This document shows, piece after piece, positions 36,112-48,400 of a stretch of DNA of 64,000 nucleotides. The stretch lies in NCBI GenBank assembly GCA_018806985.1, contig JADANN010000468.1, positions 1,116,001-1,180,000 of the forward strand, written 5' to 3'. The first letter of the stretch is position 1. Every line of letters begins with the position of its first letter. The stretch is from Angiostrongylus vasorum. Its lineage: Eukaryota > Nematoda > Chromadorea > Rhabditida > Metastrongylidae. The notes under the pieces are model-generated. The model searched no databases, was not told the DNA's origin, and saw nothing but the letters and a program-made list of their open reading frames with translations. The position numbers and the translations under genes were made by a program.

Positions 36112-36432
36112 CGATGTACAGCAGGGAATTCATCCCCCCGGCAGGGTCTTCCAAGCTGAGGAGTCCGGCGTTTCCATTTTGAAGTCCAGCTAAGACTGAA
36201 CCAATACCACGATCCACCACCGTCCTGGTACCAAACTAGTCGCATGGTGGCAAATCTCGCTCTAATCCCACAAGGGCGGCCAGTGCCTGTGATGGCGACG
36301 ACCTGGGCACACTTTGGCCAGGCTGACCTCGGGACTCCAGGGAACCACAATGGTAAAACGAGCAGGACTTCGAAAAAATGGAAAATTTGCTTTTGCCCGC
36401 ACAACCAATGAGGGCGCACCATCGAAGTATCT
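36112..36432 (+). repeat. Repeat B, right part split by RTE insertion
   Basis: Resumes at CGATGTACAGCAGGG and ends CATCGAAGTATCTAAGTA. Together with 33503-33560 it makes one complete repeat B with CGATGTA present on both sides of the inserted RTE. Confidence 0.8.
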
Positions 36433-36439
36433 AAGTATT

Positions 36440-37609
36440 TTCGAATAAGACTACAATGTCAGTATTTGGAGGTAAGTTATCCATCATGTTAAAGAACAGA
36501 AAACTAAAAAACAAAGGTCGTCCCAGAGTTTGCTAGAAAAATGCGCACCCCGAAAAGGACGGATTGTCGTGTGTGTTACTAAGAGAAGAAAACATCGATT
36601 AGAACCTCTTGGCAGTTTCAAATAATTTACATAGTCAATCTTAGGTATCTAACCTTCACAGCCCAATCGTATGTCTTAAGTGTTCGATGCCGTGTGGTAT
36701 CGGATGACATCGAGTGGCGACACTGATGAAATCTAACGGACTTGCACTGAAAACGAGAAGACGGAGAAAACTGACCAAACACAGTCCTCCACTGCAGACC
36801 GAATGAACACGGAATGACAACGAAATGGTACTGGATGAACTGACATAGTGATAAATCAATAACAAGAACCCATGAGTTTTTTATTATAATAAGTGAACCT
36901 TGAATTCAGTGAACAGTTAGTGGGCGAAGCAGAAATCGGGTTTGTACAAGCAATCAATGATTGGTCGAATTAGAGGCCTACACAAGTGCAAAGGTTAACA
37001 ACAAAGTAATAAGTGGCAAGAATTCGCCATAAACCCATGATAGTAGACCATCGAATCAAGAACGTAAAGAGCAAAGGCACTAGTAGAGTCCGAAATCATT
37101 CTGGTCATCACTGTTATGCAATATGTTCGACAGAAGGCAATGATTTTCAGAGAAAGTACATCATTTCAACAAAATACAACTGTTGCAAGTGAAAATTAAA
37201 TTAGTTAATTTACTGTTAAACGTAAAAACTTCACAGATCTACGGAAAACCGTCGTCTAACCCCATATGTGGCTACATCCCTCTTGTTGAATACAGTACGT
37301 GCTGAACTCACGGCTTCCTCGTCCCGTACTCACAAGTTGTAATATATTGAAAGATTATAGGAGAAGAAGTAATACAAACTAAAAGAAATTCAAGCGAATA
37401 CATCATATTCGACAAAATAAGAGTGAAAGACTGTATAACTACACGACAATAGTAAATCATTACAGTAATAGGGAAAACTGAAGCAAATGCGATTAGAATC
37501 AAATCCTGGTTTGGTCAGAAGAGTTTTGTATAGCATCGCTGGAAGTGAGAATTGATCCACAAGAGAAGTCTGAAAAACCACTTGCTACTACGTGGGACCC
37601 AATAGTAAA
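36440..37609. other. No gene seen; convertase 3' flank
   Basis: Nothing coding recognised. Confidence 0.3.
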
Positions 37610-37885
37610 AAAAAGGATAAAGCTCTCGGCGTTGATCAATCCCTGAGAGATGCGCCATGCACTCGACTTCATTAAGTATCGGTGGAGGTGATTGAATGCA
37701 TATCTGGCCTTTACAATGACTTGCGGTAGTCTACCGATGTATAGAGCCAGTGCTGCTATCCCCCCAGTATGGTACCAATTTGCCGATGCAGGAGGGATGA
37801 ATGGCATGGTAAACCTGGGGCGCGGGGATCGATTCCACGTGTGTGTTGCAGGGTGCCTCCAACCACTGTGCTAAACATGCTATTA
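37610..37885 (-). repeat. SINE-A copy
   Basis: Tail AAAAAGGATAAAGCTCTCGG at the left; head near CACTGTGCTAAACATGC at the right is decayed. It lies about 90 bases beyond the convertase stop codon, so it may be in the 3' untranslated region. Confidence 0.78.
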
Positions 37886-37974
37886 GTACAGTCACCATTC
37901 ATTTGAATTAAACGACAAATACAGATAACTATAAACGACTACCTCTTATAAGGTGATTCCACAGCAAGGTATGT

Positions 37975-39371
37975 TCAAATTCCAACAACTTTTGAATCGT
38001 ACAGAGCACTGTCTTCATCGGAATCGGAATCCATAATGTGAACTTCCCCAGTATGATTGTTATAGTGCGGCAATGGAGTATAATCGATATGGCTGCGATC
38101 GTCTCCGAGAATACAGTATCCAACAAATCCAACGAAGGAGATGATTACCACAACAGCAATAGCAGCAACCCAAATGGAAGACCAGAAAAATTCCGAATTT
38201 CGATGCGGCGGATATTTTGCGTTTGGCGAGCAGTCTTCTGAAGCACAATGAACCCATGTGTATGGAATGATAACTGACATTCTTCTCGTTAAAAGGATAA
38301 AGTATAAAGCTCTCCGCGTTGATCAATCCTTGAAGGATGTGCTATGCATTCAACTTCCATTAAGTATCGTTGGAGGTGATTGGATACATGTCGGACCTTT
38401 ACAGTGACTCGCGGTGTCCTACCGATATATGGAGCCAGTGCTGCTATCCTCCCAGATTGGTCTGGTATCTAGTTGCAGACCCCGGAAGGATGGAAAGCTT
38501 GCGGGCCTGGGGCACGGGGATCGATACCGTGTGCATTGCAGGGTGCTCTCCGACCATGGCGCTACACGCCCCTACTCTTCTCGTTAGAGATGAAATTTAT
38601 GCATAGGTAGAATATCCAATGTCCTGAACTGAAATCTCAAGAGACACAGAGAAAGAAAAAGACGTACCACATCGATAATTCTCAGAAGATTCTCCAAATC
38701 TACAACACGGCTTACAATAGCCTGTGGAACGATTTCCATAGCCCTCTGCACAGCTATCACATCCAAATGCGCCTGAGTTAGAGGAGCTGTTTCGGGTTTT
38801 CGGAAAGCAGCAAAGAAAAACAACATAATCAGAGTTAAAATATGAACGATGGCTTTGGAAAGTTAACTGTTTAGATTGGAAGTAGAATTTTAATGATAAT
38901 ATGTTAAAGTACGCAAGTTGAGAATACCTGGACCATGACATGTCGTGCAGGATTCATCGCACTGAGTGCACTTTCCGAACGGACTGAGGTAGTAACCCAC
39001 TCCGCATCGGTCAGCTCGAAGCACGCAACGAGCTTGTACCAAATTTGATTCGTCTAAAGTCGTAAGAGCATCATACTTAACCTCATTAGTCGCAGAGTAC
39101 TTCAAATGGGCGGTAAAGTCAAAAATTAGTCATTGTCCTGTAGCAGGATCATGCTCGATAAGATATTAAGACAATTTCAGATATACCAAGGTCTTGACAT
39201 TTCTCGCACAAGGCTTTTTAGTCCTATGGTTTTTCCTCCTTCGCCATCGGTGTACTTCAAACTAGATTTCAGGGGAGAAATAAAAAGCTCTTCAGCTTGG
39301 GTGGGTTAAGCTAAAAAAAAGACAAAAACACACACACACACATACACATACACATACAAATACACATACAA

Positions 39372-39404
<33 letters not shown>

Positions 39405-42400
39405 CATACACATACACGTGAAACCATCAATGCATTAAACCATGTCCTAGGCGCGTGTGGCGCAGTGGTTGGACCACGCCACTGCGACACACACGTGGAA
39501 TCGATCCCCGCGCACATGGCCTACCGAGCCTTCCATCCCTCCGAGGTCGGCAAATTGGTACCAGACTTGTCTGGGAGGGCAGGAACACTGGCTCGATACA
39601 TCGGTAGGCAATCGCGAGTCATTGTAAAGGCCAGATATGCATTCAATCCCCTCCAAGCGGTGCCCAATGAACTGGAATGGATGGCGCATCCCTCAGAGAT
39701 TGATCAATGCCGAGAGCTTTATCCTTTATCCTTTATAGTTGTATAACGTCTCAACGGTTTACCGCCTCATCGTGGCTGGTAAGTGTTCCTGGGTGTAGGG
39801 CTACGATGTACAGCGGAGATTCATCATCCTGGTAGGGTCTCCTAAGCTGAAAAGGAGTCCGGCGTTTCCATCAGGAAGCCCAGCTAGGATTAAACGAATA
39901 CCAGGATCCGTCACCGTCGTGGTACTAAGCTAGTCGCATGGTGGCTAATCCCCTCTGATCCACGACGGCAGCGACTGCCTGTGGTAGTGATGACCTTGGG
40001 CAGACTTTGGCTAGGCTGACCTCGGAACTCCAACGAACCACAGTGGCTGGACCACTAAAACTCCGAAAAATGGAGATTATGTTGGGGCCCGCACCACGAG
40101 TGAGAACGGGCAGCACAAGTAAGTTCAAGTTTAGTTGTGTAGACAGAATATGACACCCAGTAAGAAACGAAGAAAAACTGGAGCAAGAAACAGATTAGAC
40201 TTTAGCCAGTAACACATACAATCCGGAACTTGACCCTCTCCGCAAGCATCGACACACTTCCCATGTTGAGGCGAATGAGTCACATCGACTAAGAGTTGAG
40301 CTCCTGGACACGTTTCACAAACCTGGAATGGATCATTAACAATAAAAAACCATTTGTATAAGACACTCTGAAGTCTCCTAAAGCCCTTCGGTGAGGAAAA
40401 AAGCTGTAAAAAAATATGATGAGTAGAAAAATGCCACAACGCACACGACATCGTCGCGCACATCAGGGAAAAAATGGTACTTAGACCTTAAAAGTGGATC
40501 AGAAACGGATCTCGTAGGTTTCGTTTGCTCCTATGGTAGATCTTTTGGGTTGAAACTGTATGAAATCATAACCCTTACCTCAGCTTGTTTGCATGAATGA
40601 CAATGCGGAGAGCACATCTTACAATTTCCACCATCCAAATAGAATGTGTCATCACAATGCGATACACATCTGGAAAGTCGTCACGACAACCACCTTGATG
40701 TAATCTGGAGACACCTTAGGGATAAACATCGTACACGCACTTGAAGCCATTTCCCGCTTTATTTCGAAGAGTCTGTGTGAAATGTTTACATCGAAAGCAC
40801 GCGACTGCCGAACCACTCTCTGAACATCCACCATCGCATTCCGGATGGCAGTCACCGACCGACTGAAGATCTCCGAATGAAACTGGCTCGACACGATCGA
40901 TCTGAACACGGCGCTCATTGAACTCACATTCAGCTGGCCAATCAATAATGTTGTATTGATTTTCAGTCAATTCCCACTCATGGGATCATTATTGAGAAAG
41001 AGAAATCGGTGTGGTTTATAATCGCTATGATCGTATCATTTTCTCAGCACCTAAGTCATCTCCGTTCCAAAAAACACCGGCTCGTAAATAGAATAACACT
41101 CAAACAGGCTTCGTAACGACATTTTACTCATTTGTACTATAAGCAAAACTTTGTCAGGGAAAAAATCACTGGATGTGCCTATTGAGGAGAATTTACTCCT
41201 AACGTAAGACAAGACTTCTGTAACTCTTATATGTACCTCTTTATCAATATTATAGCCTCACAGCACTTACGAAAATGTCAACGGATGGCATACCAGTTCT
41301 ACCTATACTACGTTTTTCCGTCTACATGAAGACTGCTCTGTGCTAAACTGCTAAGCACTGTAACAGGAAACTACATAAGACTAATTTTTCAATTACGCGA
41401 TATCGCAACTCTAGGTTAACGTATTTCTTCCGCAATCAGCCTCCATGGGCTAAATTTAAACTCTGCCACCCTACCACTATAGAACAGAAGATCCAAAGTA
41501 AAATGCCGATTCCATTACTAGCACACTCCATCTGGACTGTTGGAGTCATGTGAGATATTTTAGAACTAGCCAGCAGATCTTCGATTCACAGCTTAGCACA
41601 GAAACGAACTTGGCAATGCCCCTAGAAGCTGCAACTGAACCCGAACATAGCATGAGATAAAGGACAATGAGAAGCCATTTCCACCACCACACACGCACCG
41701 ACGATGAATGAAAAGAATTCCACTAAGCAACCTTTCGTTCGATTGACAAACACAAACACGGAAGAACAATTTATTCACAGCTCTATAAAAATCCTTTCAA
41801 GGCACTTCATCCATCAAATGACTGATCAATCATATATGGTACAAACATAACGTATCACAACATCTAACATGCGAACTCGCTCTGCAAATGCATCTTGCAG
41901 CACTATCCAAAACAAGAACAATCACTTTCGGTTAGACTGGTGTATTAGAACAACAAAATTTGTGCGGTAAGGTTTCCTTAATGCTAAACCCATCACTAAA
42001 AATGCAATATGAAAGCCACTGACAATAAAAATTTGGGTTCAAATAGGTGAAAATCACAAAGCGACTTAGGAAAACAGATTGAATCAGTGACAGTGAGAAC
42101 AGGATTTCAAGTAAAAGTTCCATTTAGACCTGACAATGTAGATGAAAGAAGCAAACAATTTGATTACCCTTCACGCACCTCCAAAAATCTTAGAAAAAAT
42201 CGTATTGAAATAACTCCTCAAACGATCGATGCTCGTTGTTGGTGACTAAACATGACAACTCACGACAACAACACTCCTCACTAATTCTGCTGATAAGCGG
42301 ATAAGAGAGATAGACGAATTTGCGAGGAAACTTCTACATGCGGGGGTGCGGTCAGGTAAGGAACCGAGCAATGATATAACATAGAACGAAAGAGAAAAAA

Positions 42401-45400
42401 AAAGAGGAATGACCAGAAAACACGCAAAGCAAATACCCTTACAAACGTACCACCACGCAGACGCTTGTTTGTAGATGTATAACACATATGATTATGATCA
42501 AATCACTGAGGTTTATGCTGACCACTTGTACCGTTTATGCTGGGCAGTTGTTCATTATGTCGCTGAGAAAATTGAGACTCAGTATCTGTGACAGTGCTGG
42601 TTGACTCGAAGAACAGCCTTGCTGATGGAGGTGCCCGTCGACAAGCAATCGCAGCTGCGACTACGATCAGTAACAGAACTGCCGCTTGTACGATCATCAA
42701 CATTACAGGAAGCGTCATCTGTAGAGAGCAAGCATCGCATCGCTCACGAACCATGCGCGTTTCGCAACGGACGAAATCGCAATGGAACAATAACTGACTC
42801 GAGGTTTATATACGTGTGTGTGTATGTATGTATGTATGTGTGTGTGTGTGTGTTTGTATGTGTGTGATTGTGTGTGTGAGTGTGTTTGTGTGTGCTTGTG
42901 TGTGCGTGTGTGTGTAGATGGTTGTACGAACGCCGACTATGTGACACGATTCCAATCACCGAAAACCCCATGCAAATGCGAACATCAAAGAATACAGCTA
43001 GTACGGTGATATCGCTTATGATGATGATTGCGCTTCCCAACCCAAACCCATTGCTTGAACCTTGGGCTATACACCCAGTGACCAGAGGAATTAAGGAATT
43101 GGCGCGAACGCGATCTTGACGCAGACAGTGGCCGCACAAATGGTGATCGCTGTGGTGCTGTGGCAGCACCAGTAATCGAGAATTGCCGGGTGCGAGAGAA
43201 TGCCGTCGGACGTTTCCGTAAATTCTGCAAGACACCAACAATACGCTAACCACCACCATAATTGGAACATACAGATAGTTTCATGCGCAAGAAAAACAAC
43301 ACGTGAGCTGAAGGAAAATTAGCTTCAAGATGCTAAGCATTATTTGCTTTGCTGTAATTCACAAGGAACGTGGAAGCGTGACGTAATATAGACGTAAAGC
43401 AGAGGTTAGCGCAGAGTTAGTTGATAGCAAATTAGTGTTAGTAAAAGAAACAAGCCAAAGCGTGACATTGCAAATGGGGCAAAGAAAACACTAAGCACCC
43501 TACTACAAGAACGTAGTTTACAATGATTAATGCCGAATTTCTCAATGCAACGTGCACATTTAATACAGTCCAGTGTAAGTGAAGCATGTACTTAGTATAG
43601 ATGTCAAAATTTATGGCTAGTATTACGCATGTTTCTTGTCCGGGAAGGACGCGTTTCGATTTCAGTCCAGACGCTTTACTATGCACAACACTTAGTACGA
43701 ATGGTAACCTCTAACCTGGCTAGTTAATTGCTGTATCCGACCAAGCACCGACTGTGAAGGTAGAGGCGTTGGCGGATGAATTTGGTCACCAGGCTGTGCT
43801 GGTTCAGCCGTACCATACAGTAGCAATGTCCAGTCGTGAAATGTACCTGAAATTTCTCTCACCAAAAGCTAATATAATACTCCAGTTTCAACTTTAAAAA
43901 AAACAGAAATGTACCAGTAGCTGCTAGGTTATTCGTAACACTTTCGACCATTAGAATCCACGTTCCACGAGGATCTTCTCCCCATTGTTGCACTGATAGG
44001 AAAGGCCACTTATGAAATCCATTACTGTTGAAGTCCTGCGGTCTAGGAGGCAACAAGACCGATCTAGTGTTCGAAGGAGAAAAAAGCGTGAGCTTTAAAT
44101 CACCTCGTTTTGAATACCGCACTGAGAATGGTTGCATTTTAGAAACAAGGAAGAAAATACTGACGAGTAAAAAGCAAGGGAGTATTAACGCTCACCAGTT
44201 GCGTGCACTTGAACATGTTCCAGGTACAGCACAGGAGTTCCAGATTCACAACCATTAACTTCCAACGAAAAATTCATTTGAAAACGACCGCTGATTGGAC
44301 GAGGGTTTGGGGCAGCTAACTTATATTCATAAGTACAAATGTGTTGCTCAGGTACTGTTTTCCATTTACTGGCCAACTTTACAAGAGCTCCACCATCCAT
44401 TAAGCCATAACCGAATTTATTACTAATCATCCTTCCAACACCGTTTCGTGACCAGCCAGGATTTCCCAAAAGAGGAGTGGGGTTAGCAGTCCTCAATACG
44501 ATATGTTGCATATCACGCCATGTCAAATCAGGATTTGCTTCTAGGGCAAGGGCGATTATACCAGCTGCCAACGGTGCGGAAGCACTCGTCCCTGTGTGCA
44601 TATTTGTACACCCCGCTGGTACATCCACAGTAACCTAAATTATCATGCAACAATTTAGATAATTTAAGCAGTGCTCAGTGGTGCAGTGGGTAATACGTGA
44701 GTTCCCGAAAAGGGTACTCACGGGTTTGGATCTCGACGGGGTGGATGTTTTGCAAAAATCTCAGCATCACAGTGGTTGTTTTTCACATCATTCCCTGCCA
44801 TCAAAAAATAATATTTGGATACTTGGATGGCTCATCTTCGCTGGTTGTGAGGGCTCCAGCATAATCTCTATTTTCTCGGAGATTTGCTGATTAAGCTATG
44901 GTGGTTCCCTGGAATCCCGAGGTCAGCCTGAGCAAAGTCTGTCCCAAATCGTCACCACCACAGGCAATCTCTGTCCTTGTGGATCAGAGGAAGATTTGCC
45001 GCCAAGCGACTAGTTTGGTCAGAACGGTGACGGATCCTGGTAATGGGTTTACTCTTAGCTGGGCTCTCGGATGGAAACGCCGGACTCCTTAGCTTGGGAG
45101 AGTGCTAGGTGGATGAATCCCCCCTCGCCGTACAAAGCAGCCCAACACCCAGGAACACCTCCCCACCGACGATTAGCGATAAACCGTTGCGAGGCAGAAA
45201 ACAATGACAGACAGTAAGTAAAAAAATAAACATTGTAATCAATCGTTACAGTAGAGAGGTTTGGTGGATGTATCTAATTTATGAATGTGGATCTAAAACC
45301 AACTATGGCTGGTTGGTTGATATTCGCAGAGCTGTAGGTGGTCGCAATCGAAGATGGACACTCTTCTAAATACCAAGGACGGTGATTATCGAACGTCGCA

Positions 45401-48400
45401 GATGAAATCGAAAGTGTGTACACAGATGTAGTATACCCGTCAGCCGAGCACGAATCTTGCCTACAAAAGAATATCTGCTTTAACATAAATAAAAAATACA
45501 ACAAAGTGTGCAAAGAGTAAGAACGAATGGAAAGGGAACTACAGGGCAGATATTGATCAATGCGTAAAACTCTTCATTGTAACAATTTACGCAATGACCT
45601 CTACGACAAAGTAGTGCCGCTGAAAATTATCCATCGAGTTTGAGAAAATTAGCATAATAAGGCTCTCCCTAACGGTTTACCGCCTCATCGTATCTGGGAG
45701 GTGTTTCTTCCTGGGTGTCGGACTGCGATGTACACTCAGGGGATTCATCCTCTAGCAGGGTCTCCCAAGATGAGAGAGTCCGGCGTTCCCATCAGGGAGT
45801 CCAGCCAAGAGTAAACTAATACCAGGATCTACCACCGTTCTGCTATAAAGTTAGTCACATGGTGGCAAACTTCCCTCTGATCCACAAGGGCGGCGACTGC
45901 CTGTGATGGCGACGACCTGGGTAGACTTTGGCCAGGTTGACCTCGGGACTCCAGCGAACCACAATGGCAAAACGAGCAAAACTCCGAAAATTGGAGAATA
46001 TGCTGAAGCCCGCACATCCAGTGAGATCAGGCTGTCCAAATATCCAAATATCCAAGTAAGCATGATAAAGCAGAACACAGTAGTAGCTATGCTTCACAAC
46101 ATTCAGCTGAGCCACTTACAGATTTGTTGGGAAACTCGTTATACACCGGGATTTGGTAAACATATGAAGTTGGTGTTATACTAAAAACTTGAACGTTTCT
46201 ATGTTAACCAAAAAAACTAAGAGGAATCACACATATAGTTCAGTGGAGTACCATACTCCAGTAAACATCGTAGAGGCAAATGAATGCATATCCGGCATAT
46301 AAAATGAGTTTCCTGCGTTTACTGATGTACCAAGTCAGCACTTTCATTCTCTACCGATCTACAAGCCGCTGTTTTTTATCCTCCCAGGTTAGTAAAAATG
46401 CCAATTAGCCAAGGATAGGAGAATGAGAAACTAGGCTAACCATGTGGGAGTAATTGAACCAAAGACCATGTACATCGTAGAGCATCTCACTACTGCCCTT
46501 CGCATCACCCCTATGTATTAACTTCCGACTACGGTCGTCAGAATGGGACCTTAGTCTTCTAATAAATTCCAAATACGAATATACAGCATCATGAAGATGA
46601 CTACTGGTGTTTGTCACTGTAATATCCATAGTCTCTTGCAAACGCTGAGTTAGACCGGAGAAATATCAAACCACCATTAATAGATCGGCGATAACGCTCA
46701 ATTTTGTGGAAAGACGCCTAATTTTTTGGCGATGGTCACACGCTATCGTGTCTAACATGACTTACGTTGGCTGAAAGTGCCACAGCGTGCACAAGCCCGC
46801 CTTCCAATTTCTAAACAACAAAGTAACCTCGATCCTCCGTTTCCGCTGGCCCATACAAAGATGTTTCCTTTTCCTCTTCGGCCACTTTTTATTCCTCGAT
46901 AAAATGCCTCCCTGGCAAGTGGTCCAGGACCATCAAACGTTTTACCATCATCCTCCGGTCCCCAACTTGCAGAATAGATATCGATGTGGTCCTATAAAAA
47001 AGGGGTGAAATAATGAACATAGTGAACTTTACACTGTAAGCGAAAAGTCAAACGCTTTAAAAAACTAGTCAATATATTTGCGACGGTATGTCTTGATCAC
47101 AGTGCATGAACCCCCAAAAAAATAGATACTCTTAATTTTGAGCAAACATATCTCGGTTCATGTTGGACTTCACCAATTCTAACATAAACCGTTAGGAACT
47201 ACAGATCTTTGACGATAAGAGGTACCCTTTTTTCTACAGAGGCATAATTCCGATCTTCGGAAGTCTACGACAGCGTGGTTTTCTAATCCATTTTCAATTC
47301 TAGGCTCGCATGTTGAACACCAAACCAAGTCAACAAATGTCATTTCACTCGGCAGGACATGACGGAGTGCTCTAACGCGAATTTATGTTGGAAATTTCTC
47401 AACTACAAACTTCGTTTTTAGCCTTCTAAAAAACTGGAATTTAAGCAAACATAGAACTAAAAGGTGTCAGAAATGCATTCTTGTCTCACAGTGAAAGTCG
47501 AAACCATCTTTTATAAGCCCATCAGGCAATCATGTTCCTAAGCAATCTAGTTAGTAAAAAATCGGGAGATGGTGAAAAACCAGATTCGAATATGTTGAAA
47601 TAACTAAAACCTGATTTAATGAGAGTGAAGCGGCTTCCACACTATCTGACACTGCTCCATCCAGCATTCGGACCTGGAATCGCTCCACACTAATATATAC
47701 ACGCGGCAATGAAGAAAGTTTCAGAAATAATCACAAAAATCCAAGATCAATACCCTCCGATCTTCGCTTTGAATGCAACCCCGACACCACAATGCTTGTT
47801 ACCAGCAATAGCAGCCACCTCACCAGCACATCGGGTACCATGTCTACAAGAGATTTCTTAAAAATCATGCATCTTTTCATTAAGATAGCAATGATTTTTA
47901 AAAAACAAGCGAAAAAAGTCAAAACGTCACTTCTCATATAAGTAAGCTGCATGAAATTATTTTTATGAGCTCACTTGTTGTCACCATTATTCTGCGGCGT
48001 TGGATCGTCGTCATGATCATTAATATCTGTGCTGGCCAAAGGATCATAGTTTGTAACGAGGTCAGGATGATTCCTTTAAAACACTCTTTTTAATAGACAA
48101 CATTTTTTTGAATGACATGGCGAAGAGCAAAGTGAAACAAACGATTAGCAGGTAGTAACCTTTGAATGCCATCGTCTAGAATGGAAACCGATACGTTACG
48201 ACCGGCGTAACCAAGCATCCAGGCTTCACGAACATTCATGTCATAATTGCCGACGGCCTTACCAACCAAATACCACTGGTCTGGATAAAGCGGATCAGGA
48301 AACGGTAACCGAGGAATCTCGAGACCTCCTGATCCAGTCTGACGACGTTGTTTCAGGATTGTTTGACGAGTCGGTGTGTTATTAGCAAACGAAGAACTTC

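Noticed and set aside
42744..43259. 171-codon open frame with a His-Thr run
   Set aside because: The repeat is the translated TG microsatellite, and the first part is an off-frame shadow of the candidate short-tail exon.
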